Below are positions 1 through 8,793 of a stretch of 32,243 nucleotides of DNA, piece after piece. The stretch comes from Enterobacter mori LMG 25706 (GTDB lineage Bacteria > Pseudomonadota > Gammaproteobacteria > Enterobacterales > Enterobacteriaceae). Each line of letters starts with the position of its first letter. The first letter of the stretch is position 1. The stretch spans positions 571,228 through 603,470 of the forward strand of contig NZ_GL890775.1 of the NCBI RefSeq assembly GCF_000211415.1, written 5' to 3'. The position numbers were made by a program, and so were the translations under genes. Below the pieces are notes generated by a model, which did no database searches, had not been told where the DNA came from, and saw only the letters and a program-made list of their open reading frames with translations.

Positions 1-411
1 CAGCTCGGAAGGGTAGTGGTGCGCACGTTCGGCCAGGCCGACCTTGGCCAGCAGATCTTTTGCCTGCGCTTCCGCCGCCGCTTTGCTCGCCCCGCGCACG
101 CGCAGCGGGCCAAACATCACGTTTTCCAGCGCCGTGAGGTGCGGGAACAGGTAGAACTGCTGGAACACCATGCCCGCTTCCTGACGAATCAGACGCTCAT
201 CCACTTTCGGGTCATTGACCTTCAGGCCGTCGACGATCAGATCGCCGCTGGTGATCTCTTCCAGCTTGTTGATGCAGCGCAGCAGGGTGGATTTACCGGA
301 GCCGGATGGCCCGATAATCACCACCACTTCGCCCTGTTTGATGCTCAAATCGATATTGTGCAGCACCTGGGTTGGGCCAAAGTGCTTGGAAACGTTTTTA
401 AATTCAATCAC
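1..411 (-). CDS. glnQ: Glutamine ABC transporter ATPase GlnQ (partial, N-terminal 137 codons)
   Basis: This is the ATP-hydrolysing subunit of the high-affinity glutamine importer GlnHPQ, acting on the cytoplasmic face of the inner membrane. Reading leftward, the protein begins (M)[12 protein letters not shown], has a Walker A motif GPSGSGKST at about residues 34-42, a Q-loop region [10 protein letters not shown], and runs off the window edge at [10 protein letters not shown], just before the ABC signature. Start choice: the frame opens with GTG at 411-409, which overlaps the glnP stop (GTGA), so the two are probably translationally coupled. It is the last gene of the glnHPQ operon. The missing part (signature, Walker B, H-loop) lies outside the window and nothing suggests it is broken. 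Confidence 0.95.
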   Translation of the reverse strand, partial: MIEFKNVSKHFGPTQVLHNIDLSIKQGEVVVIIGPSGSGKSTLLRCINKLEEITSGDLIVDGLKVNDPKVDERLIRQEAGMVFQQFYLFPHLTALENVMFGPLRVRGASKAAAEAQAKDLLAKVGLAERAHHYPSEL

Positions 412-1067
412 AGGATTTTCATCCTTCTTTCAAGACGACGCAGAACGAAGCTCAGAACCAGAGTGATGATCAGATAGACAACGGCTACCGCACTCCAGAT
501 TTCCAGCGCGCGGAAGTTGCCCGCAATGATCTCCTGCCCCTGACGGGTCAGTTCAGCCACGCCGATAACAATAAACAGCGACGTGTCTTTAATGCTGATA
601 ATCCACTGGTTACCCAGTGGCGGCAGCATACGGCGCAGCGCCAGCGGCAGAATCACGTGGCGGATCGTTTCGCGACGGGAAAGCCCCAGTGCCAGACCGG
701 CTTCACTGAAACCTTTATGAATCGACAGCACCGCACCGCGGGTGATTTCTGCGATGTAAGCACCTGAGTTGATCATAATGGTCACGACGGCGGCGCTGAA
801 CGGGTCAATGCGCAGATCGTTGAAAGCCATTGGCAGGGCGAAGTAGATAAACATGACCTGCACGACAATCGGGGTGCCGCGGATCACTTCGATGAAAACC
901 AGTGCGATGTGGTTTGCAATCCAGCCGCCGTAGGTGCGGGCGAAACCGGCGACAAGACCGATAATCAACCCGCCAACCAGACCCAGGACCGAAATCCACA
1001 GGGTCATTTTAGCGCCTTCAAGCAAGAGAGGAATGGCAGGCCAGATGGCGCTCCAGTCAAACTGCAT
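408..1067 (-). CDS. glnP: Glutamine ABC transporter permease GlnP
   Basis: Inner-membrane permease of the glutamine importer; it pairs with GlnQ and receives glutamine from periplasmic GlnH. The 219-residue product beginning [13 protein letters not shown] matches the E. coli protein in length and nearly throughout. It is strongly hydrophobic with about five membrane spans and carries the polar-amino-acid permease EAA-type loop ([20 protein letters not shown]). The frame could be extended 21 codons upstream, but the ATG at 1067 has an AGGA ribosome site and matches the family start. It is separated from glnH by a REP-type hairpin and overlaps glnQ by four bases. Its level is probably set by read-through from the glnH promoter. 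Confidence 0.97.
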   Translation of the reverse strand: MQFDWSAIWPAIPLLLEGAKMTLWISVLGLVGGLIIGLVAGFARTYGGWIANHIALVFIEVIRGTPIVVQVMFIYFALPMAFNDLRIDPFSAAVVTIMINSGAYIAEITRGAVLSIHKGFSEAGLALGLSRRETIRHVILPLALRRMLPPLGNQWIISIKDTSLFIVIGVAELTRQGQEIIAGNFRALEIWSAVAVVYLIITLVLSFVLRRLERRMKIL

Positions 1068-1104
1068 GATGTATTCCTGTATACCGTGGTAAAAAACGAA
1101 AAAC

Positions 1105-1135
1105 GCAGGCCCGGCAAGCGTGAGCGCCACCGGGC
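1105..1135. repeat. REP-type palindrome between glnH and glnP
   Basis: Read on the minus strand the element is GCCCGGTGGCGCT, CACG, then CTTGCCGGGCC, an imperfect hairpin with the enterobacterial REP signature. T-rich tracts follow on that strand. Related copies are at 20544-20570 and 32216-32243. Lying inside an operon between the binding-protein gene and the permease gene, it could stabilise the glnH part of the mRNA or lower read-through into glnPQ. That effect is inferred from analogous operons. Confidence 0.75.
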
Positions 1136-1159
1136 GTTACAAACCTGAATTCAGGTAAA

Positions 1160-1975
<816 letters not shown>

Positions 1976-2014
1976 TTACAAGCTGTTGTTTTGCAAAGGG
2001 GATGATGTCACGCA

Positions 2015-2034
2015 TTGCACAAAAAATGGAGCAA
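2015..2034. promoter_or_regulatory. Possible weaker NtrC site upstream of glnH
   Basis: The stretch TTGCACAAAAAATGGAGCAA is an imperfect inverted repeat with TTGC/GCAA ends, resembling the NtrC consensus TGCACC-N5-GGTGCA. It lies about 40 bases upstream of the sigma-54 promoter. The match is partial. Confidence 0.45.
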
Positions 2035-2059
2035 TGATGTCGTGTTGCACCAGCGTGAG

Positions 2060-2074
2060 GCACCATTTTGGTGC
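2060..2074. promoter_or_regulatory. NtrC enhancer site upstream of glnH
   Basis: GCACCATTTTGGTGC is a perfect 6-bp inverted repeat with a 3-bp centre and closely fits the NtrC pattern GCACC-N5-GGTGC. It lies about 90-100 bases upstream of the glnH sigma-54 promoter, a normal distance for a bacterial enhancer. Another half-site (TTGCACCA) precedes it at about 2045-2052. Confidence 0.7.
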
Positions 2075-2217
2075 GACTCATTTGGCGTATCTGACGAGGT
2101 GATATTTAGCGCAGATTCTGACGGAAAAACAATCTTCCGTTAACGGTTGTGTGAGGTGATTATTACATTTCGTTCACTTTTGCAGGTGTGCAATGCAAAA
2201 GTGTGCACCATAAATGT

Positions 2218-2242
2218 GCAAAACCCCCGCCAGAGGCGAGGG
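2218..2242 (-). terminator. Rho-independent terminator of dps
   Basis: On the minus strand the hairpin is CCCTCGCC-TCT-GGCGGGGG (8-bp stem with one T-G wobble), followed by TTTTGC. It starts 22 bases after the dps stop codon. Confidence 0.8.
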
Positions 2243-2264
2243 TGTCATTGGTAATTCGTATGGC

Positions 2265-2804
<540 letters not shown>

Positions 2805-2815
2805 TTACGGAACTA

Positions 2816-2822
2816 AGTATAG
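2816..2822 (-). promoter_or_regulatory. dps promoter -10 element (sigma-S type)
   Basis: The minus strand carries CTATACT about 50 bases upstream of the dps ATG, which is the extended -10 favoured by sigma-S. No good -35 hexamer is visible at the usual distance, as is common for sigma-S or activator-dependent promoters. The following segment, with AATTACCTGGGACACAAAC, resembles the E. coli dps leader. Confidence 0.6.
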
Positions 2823-3027
2823 CACCGGATTTTTTGCCTGCGGTTTGGCTCTGCCTATCGGTTTAATAGCAAGAAGGATGTTGAGTTTGTATCATGATGA
2901 AAATAATAGGTTTTTATGAAATTGATACAGATCAATCTTAATTCTGAACGTACGGTTCGTAGCCCTGTGGATTATTTCGTGACGATGACAGTTTGTGTAA
3001 CGAAATATGATGAGCGTGGAAGGCGCC

Positions 3028-3063
3028 TATATTCTGCATGGCGAGAAAGCCATGCAGAATATA
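3028..3063. repeat. Perfect 15-bp inverted repeat between rhtA and dps
   Basis: TATATTCTGCATGGC, a GAGAAA loop, and GCCATGCAGAATATA form an uninterrupted 15-bp stem, beginning 6 bases after the rhtA stop codon. No U-tract follows in either direction, so it is not a classic terminator. It could be a 3'-end stabilising or processing hairpin for rhtA mRNA. The rest of the 2823-3027 interval shows no convincing gene. Confidence 0.7.
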
Positions 3064-3068
3064 GAGCA

Positions 3069-3956
3069 TTAATTGATGTCAACTTTCTTCACTTTGGGTT
3101 CAGGGCGCATTGTCAGCGTTGATCCCATAGAGGCCGCGATAATGGAGCACAGTGCCAGCGTCTGGGTAAACGTCAGCGTTTCGCCAAGGAAAACCATCCC
3201 CGAGATAGCCGCCAGCGCAGGCTCCATGCTCATTAACGTACCGAAAATGCGTGTCGGCAAACGCGTCAGGGCTATCATCTCCAGAGAATAGGGGAGTGCC
3301 GTAGAAAGAATAGCGACCGCCAGCCCCACGGGCAAAATGGACCATTGCCAGATGGATTCGGTGGCCTGCGCCATACCGAGGGGGACAAAGATGATGGCGG
3401 CAATCAGCGAGCCCAGCGCAACCGTGGCCGGACCGTGCTCCTCCCCGGCGCGTTGGCCGGTGAGGATATAGACAGCCCAGCAGGCACCCGCGCCCAGTGC
3501 CAGCGCGGCACCCGTCAGATCAATCTGCGCGACGCTCTGACCCAACGGCAGCAGGAACCAGAGCCCCAGAACGGCTAACACGACCCAGATGAAATCCACC
3601 GGACGACGTGAAGAGAAGAGGGCAACCGCCAGCGGCCCCGTAAATTCAAGCGCGACGGCAATCCCCAGTGGAATGGTCTGAATAGAGAGGTAGAACATGT
3701 AGTTCATCGCGCCCAGCGCCAGCCCGTATAAAAGAAGCGGCAGTCGCTGCTCTTTTTTGAAACGCAGACGCCAGGGTTTAAAGATAACCACGAGGATCAG
3801 AGTCCCTAATGCGATACGCAGGGCCGTGACGCCCGGCGCGCCCACCAGAGGAAAGAGTGATTTTGCAAGCGACGCGCCACTCTGAATCGACAACATGGCG
3901 ATCAGTATTACAGCGACCGGCATCCAGACCGATGACGTGCGGGATAACCCTGGCAT
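3069..3956 (-). CDS. rhtA: Threonine/homoserine exporter RhtA
   Basis: Inner-membrane exporter of the drug/metabolite transporter superfamily that expels threonine, homoserine and related amino acids. The 295-residue protein equals E. coli RhtA in length and consists of two EamA repeats with about ten membrane helices. Conserved stretches include SLFPLVGAPGVTALR, GIAVALEFTGPLAVALFSSRRP and LMSMEPALAAISGMVFLGE. Start choice: ATG at 3956 (MPGLSRTSS) is preceded by AGGAG; an upstream TTG at 3971 in the same frame is not needed. It is monocistronic, divergent from ompX, with a strong hairpin just after its stop. Confidence 0.95.
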   Translation of the reverse strand: MPGLSRTSSVWMPVAVILIAMLSIQSGASLAKSLFPLVGAPGVTALRIALGTLILVVIFKPWRLRFKKEQRLPLLLYGLALGAMNYMFYLSIQTIPLGIAVALEFTGPLAVALFSSRRPVDFIWVVLAVLGLWFLLPLGQSVAQIDLTGAALALGAGACWAVYILTGQRAGEEHGPATVALGSLIAAIIFVPLGMAQATESIWQWSILPVGLAVAILSTALPYSLEMIALTRLPTRIFGTLMSMEPALAAISGMVFLGETLTFTQTLALCSIIAASMGSTLTMRPEPKVKKVDIN

Positions 3957-4309
3957 CCTTTCTCCTGTCAATTTATGTCAAATAGGGTAAAAGCCGCAGT
4001 GTAATGGAAATATGCGCTCACGGTTGAGCTACTGTTGAAAAAAAACCAGGGAAAATCCGTAAAATAGATAAGCGTTGCTGGTTTTATCGCCTGTCAGATT
4101 AGGAATAATCTGGATGAATGTAACGGCGATGGCGCGCACTATAACTATTTTGCGGCGAAAATTTAACGTAATTTGAATGAGATAGCTGATTCTGGAAACG
4201 TTCTGTTACAGGAAAGACCTCGTTAGACATTACGAATCACAAAGAGTTTCGCAAAATTTTTTGATATATTTAAAACTTACGGACTTACTTGAACACATTT
4301 GAGGTGGTT
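3957..4309. other. Intergenic region with divergent rhtA and ompX promoters
   Basis: This AT-rich interval separates rhtA (leftward) and ompX (rightward) and must hold both promoters. I could not fix -35/-10 pairs with confidence. AT-rich candidates lie at about 4255-4285, just before ompX. No convincing small gene was seen. The ompX ribosome site is GAGGTGG at 4301-4307; in E. coli this part of the mRNA is a target of the sRNA CyaR, but I did not locate a sRNA gene here. Confidence 0.5.
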
Positions 4310-4828
4310 ATGAAAAAAATTGCATGTCTTTCAGCACTGGCCGCAGTTCTGGCTGTTTCCGCAGGTACTGCTGTAGCTGCTACTTCTACCGTTACCGGTG
4401 GTTACGCTCAGAGCGATATGCAGGGCGTGATGAACAAAACTAACGGTTTCAACCTGAAGTATCGTTACGAGCAAGACAACAACCCGCTGGGCGTGATCGG
4501 TTCTTTCACTTACACCGAGAAAGATCGCACTGAAAACGGCACCTATAACAAAGGTCAGTACTACGGTATCACCGCTGGTCCTGCTTACCGCCTGAACGAC
4601 TGGGCTAGCATCTACGGTGTTGTAGGTGTTGGTTACGGTAAATTCCAGCAGACTGAAAACGAAGGTCTGAACCGTACTGCAAGCAACAGCGACTACGGCT
4701 TCTCCTATGGCGCGGGTCTGCAGTTCAACCCAATCGAAAACGTTGCTCTGGACTTCTCCTATGAGCAGAGCCGTATCCGCAACGTTGACGTTGGCACCTG
4801 GATCGCAGGCGTAGGTTACCGCTTCTAA
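4310..4828 (+). CDS. ompX: Outer membrane protein OmpX
   Basis: Small eight-stranded outer-membrane beta-barrel of the OmpX/Ail/PagC family. The product has 172 residues and starts MKKIACLSALAAVLAVSAGTAVA, a signal peptide cleaved after residue 23. The mature N-terminus ATSTVTGGYAQSD is identical to E. coli OmpX, and the protein ends in the aromatic signal VGYRF for BAM-dependent insertion. An in-frame ATG seven codons upstream (4289) is rejected because GAGGTGG lies just before 4310 and the signal peptide begins there. Differences from E. coli cluster in the exposed loops (for example TENEGLNRTASN), as expected. It is monocistronic with a strong terminator. Confidence 0.97.
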   Translation: MKKIACLSALAAVLAVSAGTAVAATSTVTGGYAQSDMQGVMNKTNGFNLKYRYEQDNNPLGVIGSFTYTEKDRTENGTYNKGQYYGITAGPAYRLNDWASIYGVVGVGYGKFQQTENEGLNRTASNSDYGFSYGAGLQFNPIENVALDFSYEQSRIRNVDVGTWIAGVGYRF

Positions 4829-4851
4829 TCACTTCGGTGAGCCAGTAAAAA

Positions 4852-4879
4852 ATCCGCCCATTGTGGCGGATTTTTTTTT
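4852..4879 (+). terminator. Rho-independent terminator of ompX
   Basis: ATCCGCC-CATTGT-GGCGGAT forms a 7-bp stem followed by a run of Ts. The A-tract before the stem makes it potentially bidirectional. It lies 23 bases after the ompX stop. Confidence 0.92.
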
Positions 4880-4891
4880 GGGGGGTTTGTA

Positions 4892-4924
4892 CCCTCTCGC
4901 CAGGGTGAGGGCATCAGACCGCAC
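4892..4924. repeat. Degenerate CCCTCTC...GGGTGAGGGCATCAG repeat
   Basis: This short intergenic element shares the tail GGGTGAGGGCATCAG and the following (A/G)CCGCAC with the copy at 20581-20626, and the tail with 28013-28051. Here the first hairpin is eroded. It lies between the converging ompX and opgE genes. Confidence 0.6.
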
Positions 4925-4937
4925 GAGACGGTAGAGA

Positions 4938-6521
4938 TCACTTACTCTTTATATCAAAAATGTCCGTACCCAGATGGTTATAGTCAACTTTCTGTAACTT
5001 GAAGTTGGTAACGTAAACTGGGGGGGCCTTCTTGTTTGAGACAAACGGGTAAGAAATTTTTATCTGCTCTGCAGCAATCCCCGTCCATTGTGAAAAGAAA
5101 GCCAGGAAATCATTCGCTGAACGACGCGCTTTAATGATGCGATGCTTTTTGTCGTCACTCGACAGCACCATAAAGGGCACCTGGAAGTTCTGCTGAAATG
5201 CATCGTCGTGCGCCAGGTACTGCACCTCTTTACCGCGCTCTTTAAACGCCAGCCCGTGATCGGAGAAATAGACCATCGAGAAACTGTCGCCCGTATTGCG
5301 CAGCTGGGCATAGAGCTTGCTGAGCAGGTCGTCGGTTTGCGTCATGGTGTAGAGATAACATGATGTCTCTTTGGACTGCACAAACTCTGTGTACTTTCCG
5401 TTTGTACGATCGCACGCCTGAGGATGTGACCCCATCAGGTGCAGAACAATCAGCTGTGGCTGGGTGCGCTGAGTGGCAAAGACCTGCGCGGTCATTTTCA
5501 GCAAAGCTTCATCTTTCGTGTTTTTGTCGGCTTCAAAATCACCGCTTTTCAGGAACTGAACCTCATCGGCACGCTTCGCAATACTGGCGATGGCGGTATC
5601 GTATTCGCCAATTTGCCCCTGGTTGGAGAACCACCATGTCTGGAACCCCGCGCGGTTTGCCAGCGTGACAAAGTTATCCTGATACTGCGGTTTGCCGTCG
5701 ACCACACGGTTCAGGGTCAGGCCGAGTGATTTCTGCGTCGAGCCGCTGGCCGCGACGTAATCGGTAAACAGGGCACCGTTAACCGAACTGGCAAACGGCG
5801 TGTTATCCCAGTGACCGCCAAAAGCACCGAGCGCATCGCGGCGCGCACTTTCGCCAATCACCACCACGTAGGTATGGTACTTAGGCTTCACGGCCAGCAC
5901 GTTCCAGGTGTCTTTCATGGTGGAGAGTTCAGCCATACGCGCCTGCTCGTCGAGAACCTCTTTATTATTAACCACGACGTCTTTCACGAAGCGGAAAACC
6001 GGATAGCCGATATTGATGAGCCTTAGCTTACCGTCCCAGGGAATATTCTGGATGGGGGCGACAAACGCCACGGCAATGCTGAACACCAGACAGAGTATTT
6101 CTATCTTACCCCAGGATTTTTTCTCGCCTGACTGACGGCGGATGGCGATAACGCCCAAAGCGAAGATAAAGAGCCCGACAACGTAGCTGTACCACGGGAA
6201 GATCGTCAGGATCTCCGTCGACTCTTCCATATTGGTCGAATGCAGCGCCAGCAGGGTATTGAAGTTTGGCGCGCCGTAGGCCTGGCCAAACGGGAAATAC
6301 ATCGCAGCAACCAGCGAACAGACCCCGACCAATGCTTTCTGCACGCGCGGGGCACTCCGCCACAGCACGTGGAGCACGCAGGTAAATGCCACGGCGTAGA
6401 GCAGGCTAAACGGGTAGCCAAGCGCAAAGTTAATCAGCAGCGATTGCAGAAAGTAGAATCCCGTCCACGGGCTTAAGGCCCGGCTGCGGGTAACAAGTGT
6501 TTCTTTCAGGGTTAAGTTCAT
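4938..6521 (-). CDS. opgE: Phosphoethanolamine transferase OpgE (YbiP)
   Basis: Inner-membrane enzyme that adds phosphoethanolamine to osmoregulated periplasmic glucans. The product has 527 residues, equal to the E. coli protein. The N-terminal part (about residues 20-160) contains roughly five membrane helices; the C-terminal part is a periplasmic sulfatase-fold domain. Expected metal and catalytic residues are visible: E224 in GESARRD, nucleophile T262 in GSTQKSLG, H366 in MGSHP, and D421-H422 in FSDHG. The gene converges with ompX and appears monocistronic. The roughly 250 bases upstream (6522-6772) must contain its promoter, but I see no clear hexamers and no gene there. Confidence 0.93.
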   Translation of the reverse strand: MNLTLKETLVTRSRALSPWTGFYFLQSLLINFALGYPFSLLYAVAFTCVLHVLWRSAPRVQKALVGVCSLVAAMYFPFGQAYGAPNFNTLLALHSTNMEESTEILTIFPWYSYVVGLFIFALGVIAIRRQSGEKKSWGKIEILCLVFSIAVAFVAPIQNIPWDGKLRLINIGYPVFRFVKDVVVNNKEVLDEQARMAELSTMKDTWNVLAVKPKYHTYVVVIGESARRDALGAFGGHWDNTPFASSVNGALFTDYVAASGSTQKSLGLTLNRVVDGKPQYQDNFVTLANRAGFQTWWFSNQGQIGEYDTAIASIAKRADEVQFLKSGDFEADKNTKDEALLKMTAQVFATQRTQPQLIVLHLMGSHPQACDRTNGKYTEFVQSKETSCYLYTMTQTDDLLSKLYAQLRNTGDSFSMVYFSDHGLAFKERGKEVQYLAHDDAFQQNFQVPFMVLSSDDKKHRIIKARRSANDFLAFFSQWTGIAAEQIKISYPFVSNKKAPPVYVTNFKLQKVDYNHLGTDIFDIKSK

Positions 6522-6772
6522 AGATCACTATCATGAAAACGCCATGTGCTCACCCTGGCGCCAAGGGTCAAAGCCTGCCTGACAGTGCGTGGAGAGGGAA
6601 TGAGGGTCCGCTTCAGCGAGCCGCAAATGGTGCAGGGCTGCAAGAAGATAGTGCGAGCGTGAAATAAGGTCAACAGTTGCTAAACAGATGTTTTGCGAGG
6701 GAGACTGCAAATCCGTAAAAAAGATCGGGATTAAGGCGGCCAGAGGCCAGTTTACATGGGGTTTGTGACGGA

Positions 6773-6802
6773 AAAATGAAGCGGCGTACCGCGACGCCGC
6801 TT
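6773..6802 (-). terminator. Rho-independent terminator of mntS
   Basis: On the minus strand the hairpin is AAGCGGCGT-CGCGGT-ACGCCGCTT, a perfect 9-bp stem followed by CATTTTTCC. It starts within the mntS stop codon, so the mntS transcript is very short, as for the E. coli rybA/mntS RNA. Confidence 0.85.
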
Positions 6803-6929
6803 AGTGAGAAGATTTGTCATCCTGCTGCGGTTTGTTGTTAAACATATCGCACAGCATGTTCAACAGCATTAAGCGCACTTTAAAAGGAGAGTGGGTAAAC
6901 ACGTTCATACACCTATTGAATTCATTCAT
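6801..6929 (-). CDS. mntS: Small manganese-homeostasis protein MntS
   Basis: A 42-residue protein made when manganese is scarce. In E. coli it raises intracellular manganese availability, apparently by inhibiting the MntP exporter. The sequence begins MNEFNRCMNVFTHSPFKVR and contains MLLNMLCDM and NNKPQQD, clearly homologous along its whole length to E. coli MntS, also 42 residues. The frame can be extended 22 codons upstream, but ATG at 6929 has a strong AGGAGGT ribosome site (6930-6939 region) and matches the family start. The MntR box at 6987-7004 lies just upstream, predicting repression by MntR-Mn. It is divergent from mntR. Confidence 0.95.
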   Translation of the reverse strand: MNEFNRCMNVFTHSPFKVRLMLLNMLCDMFNNKPQQDDKSSH

Positions 6930-6986
6930 GTGACCTCCTGATTTCTGATCCCTTCGACCCGTGAAGGGTGACTGCATTACATACAG

Positions 6987-7004
6987 ATATAGCACAGGCT
7001 ATAT
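6987..7004. promoter_or_regulatory. MntR box between mntS and mntR
   Basis: ATATAGCACAGGCTATAT contains the perfect inverted repeat ATATAGC-N4-GCTATAT, matching the MntR operator pattern seen at the E. coli mntS promoter (ATAGC-N4-GCTAT core). It lies about 58-75 bases upstream of the mntS start, at the expected mntS promoter. Confidence 0.85.
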
Positions 7005-7033
7005 TGTATAGCTATGGCTAATTCGTTAAATTT

Positions 7034-7061
7034 TTGTGCTTGTAGAGCTATGGTTTACAAT
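7034..7061 (+). promoter_or_regulatory. Probable mntR-ybiR promoter
   Basis: TTGTGC (7034-7039) and TACAAT (7056-7061) are separated by 16 bases and lie about 50 bases upstream of the mntR ATG. The MntR box is 30 bases further upstream, so this promoter may be only partly affected by MntR. Confidence 0.5.
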
Positions 7062-7112
7062 GTGCGCTCCGTTACAGGACGCTGGAAGCGTCACCCCCAT
7101 TGAGGAAGCACA

Positions 7113-7586
7113 ATGAACCGTCGCGCAGGTAAGCCAACTACAAAAAAAACGACGCAACTGGTGAATGTTGAAGAGCACGTAGAAGGGTTCCGTCAGGTGC
7201 GTGAAGCGCATCGCCGGGAGCTGATTGATGACTATGTGGAACTGATCTCCGATTTGATTCGTGAGGTTGGCGAAGCACGTCAGGTCGATATGGCCGCGCG
7301 GCTGGGGGTTTCCCAGCCAACGGTAGCCAAAATGTTAAAGCGTCTGGCGTCAGTGGGTTTGATCGAGATGATCCCATGGCGCGGCGTGTTTCTGACGGCA
7401 GAAGGCGAAAAGCTGGCGCAGGAGAGCCGCGAGCGTCATCAGATCGTGGAGAACTTTTTACTGGTACTGGGCGTCAGCCCGGAAATTGCCCGCCGGGATG
7501 CGGAAGGGATGGAGCACCACGTCAGTGAAGAAACGCTGGTGAAGTTCCGTGAATTTACACTCAAATATGGTTCTTCTGCTGAATGA
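7113..7586 (+). CDS. mntR: Manganese-responsive regulator MntR
   Basis: DtxR-family Mn(II)-dependent transcription factor that controls manganese uptake, efflux and mntS. The 157-residue protein is nearly identical to E. coli MntR (155). It has a winged-helix DNA-binding domain (about residues 30-98, recognition helix in [15 protein letters not shown]) and a metal-binding dimerisation domain with conserved ligands including H109, E131, E134 and H135. ATG at 7113 follows GAGGAAG. It overlaps ybiR by four bases (ATGA), so the two genes form a coupled operon. The divergent mntS promoter carries an MntR box. Confidence 0.97.
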   Translation: MNRRAGKPTTKKTTQLVNVEEHVEGFRQVREAHRRELIDDYVELISDLIREVGEARQVDMAARLGVSQPTVAKMLKRLASVGLIEMIPWRGVFLTAEGEKLAQESRERHQIVENFLLVLGVSPEIARRDAEGMEHHVSEETLVKFREFTLKYGSSAE

Positions 7587-8692
7587 ACATCCCCGGCCTG
7601 CAAGCCCTGACGCGTGACCGTTTCTTTCATCTCTTACTGATTATTGGTGCAGGCTTAAGCCTCTTTGTTCCCTTTACCCCTCACGCCTGGCCTGCGGCTA
7701 TTGACTGGCGCACGATTATTACCCTGAGCGGCTTAATGATGCTCACCAAAGGGGTTGAGCTAAGCGGCTACTTTGATGTTCTGGGACGCAAAATGGTGCG
7801 CCGTTTTGCCACCGAGCGCCGGCTGTCTCTGTTCATGGTCTTTTCCGCAGCGGTGCTGTCGACGTTTCTGACCAACGATGTCGCACTGTTTATCATCGTG
7901 CCGCTCACGCTCACGCTGCGTAAGCTCTGTGAAATTCCGGTCAGCCGTCTGATTATCTTTGAAGCACTGGCCGTGAACGCTGGCTCGCTGTTAACGCCCA
8001 TCGGGAATCCACAAAATATCCTGCTCTGGGGCCGTTCGGGCCTGTCGTTTGCCGCCTTTACCTGGCAGATGGCTCCGCTGGCGCTGGTGATGATGCTTTC
8101 CCTGCTGGCGGTCTGCTGGTTTGCCCTCCCGGATAAAAAACTGCAGTACCACAGCGGGACGACGGGCCCGCAGTGGCAGCCGCGGCTGGTCTGGAGCTGT
8201 CTGGCGTTGTATATCGTCTTTTTGGTCGCGCTGGAGATGAAGGTTGAGCTGGCGGGCGTGCTGCTGGTTGCCGCCGGGTTTTTAGTGCTGTCGCGGCGGG
8301 TGCTGGTGAGCGTTGACTGGACGCTGCTGCTGGTCTTCATGGCGATGTTTATCGATGTCTATCTGCTCATCCAGCTGCCTGCACTGCAAAATGTGCTTCA
8401 CGGCGTCAGCGGTCTGTCGCAGCCGGGACTGTGGCTGACGGCGATTGGCCTGTCGCAGTTTATCAGCAACGTGCCGTCGACCATTCTGCTGCTCAACTAT
8501 GTTCCGCCTGACACCCTTCTGGCCTGGGCGGTAAACATCGGCGGGTTTGGGCTATTGCCCGGTTCCCTTGCCAACCTGATTGCCCTGCGCATGGCCAACG
8601 ACCGCCGCATCTGGTGGCGCTTCCATTTATGGTCGGTCCCGATGCTGATGTGGGCAGCCGCGATCGGTTTCGGACTATTCCTTCTCATATAG
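7583..8692 (+). CDS. ybiR: Inner-membrane anion transporter-like protein YbiR
   Basis: Polytopic membrane protein of the ArsB/NhaD (ion transporter) superfamily; its substrate is not established. The 369-residue product has roughly ten to twelve hydrophobic helices and the family-typical stretches [15 protein letters not shown] (about residues 92-106) and [16 protein letters not shown] (about 133-148), the re-entrant helix-breaking motif of this superfamily. Its ATG overlaps the mntR stop (ATGA), implying translational coupling. Constant linkage to mntR suggests a role in manganese or a metal-linked anion, but this is an inference. It is the last backbone gene before the first accessory block. 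Confidence 0.85.
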   Translation: MNIPGLQALTRDRFFHLLLIIGAGLSLFVPFTPHAWPAAIDWRTIITLSGLMMLTKGVELSGYFDVLGRKMVRRFATERRLSLFMVFSAAVLSTFLTNDVALFIIVPLTLTLRKLCEIPVSRLIIFEALAVNAGSLLTPIGNPQNILLWGRSGLSFAAFTWQMAPLALVMMLSLLAVCWFALPDKKLQYHSGTTGPQWQPRLVWSCLALYIVFLVALEMKVELAGVLLVAAGFLVLSRRVLVSVDWTLLLVFMAMFIDVYLLIQLPALQNVLHGVSGLSQPGLWLTAIGLSQFISNVPSTILLLNYVPPDTLLAWAVNIGGFGLLPGSLANLIALRMANDRRIWWRFHLWSVPMLMWAAAIGFGLFLLI

Positions 8693-8700
8693 TGCGCTAT

Positions 8701-8729
8701 TTGTCAGTTTATCCTGGCAAATGTATAGC
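8701..8729 (+). promoter_or_regulatory. Probable promoter of the EmrAB-type efflux operon
   Basis: TTGTCA (8701-8706) and TATAGC (8724-8729) are separated by 17 bases; the hexamers match consensus at 5/6 and 4/6. Predicted transcription would begin near 8736, immediately before an inverted repeat that looks like an operator. Confidence 0.5.
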
Positions 8730-8743
8730 AACGTCCTAGCTTT

Positions 8744-8773
8744 AGTGAACGGCATAGTGTGATGCCGCTCACT
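8744..8773. promoter_or_regulatory. 12-bp inverted repeat, candidate repressor operator of efflux operon
   Basis: AGTGAACGGCAT, AGTGTG, ATGCCGCTCACT: the two 12-base arms pair with one mismatch around a 6-base centre. It lies between the putative transcription start and the first ATG, where a repressor would block transcription or a hairpin would affect translation. No regulator gene is adjacent. Confidence 0.55.
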
Positions 8774-8793
8774 GACAGGACCGTTGCTGACCT

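Noticed and set aside
2916..3122. Possible 68-codon gene between dps and rhtA
   Set aside because: No ribosome site, runs through the 15-bp inverted repeat and into the rhtA coding region, and resembles no known protein.
6801..6995. A 64-residue form of MntS
   Set aside because: The first 22 codons overlap the MntR box region and lack a ribosome site; the strong AGGAGGT points to the 42-residue start at 6929.
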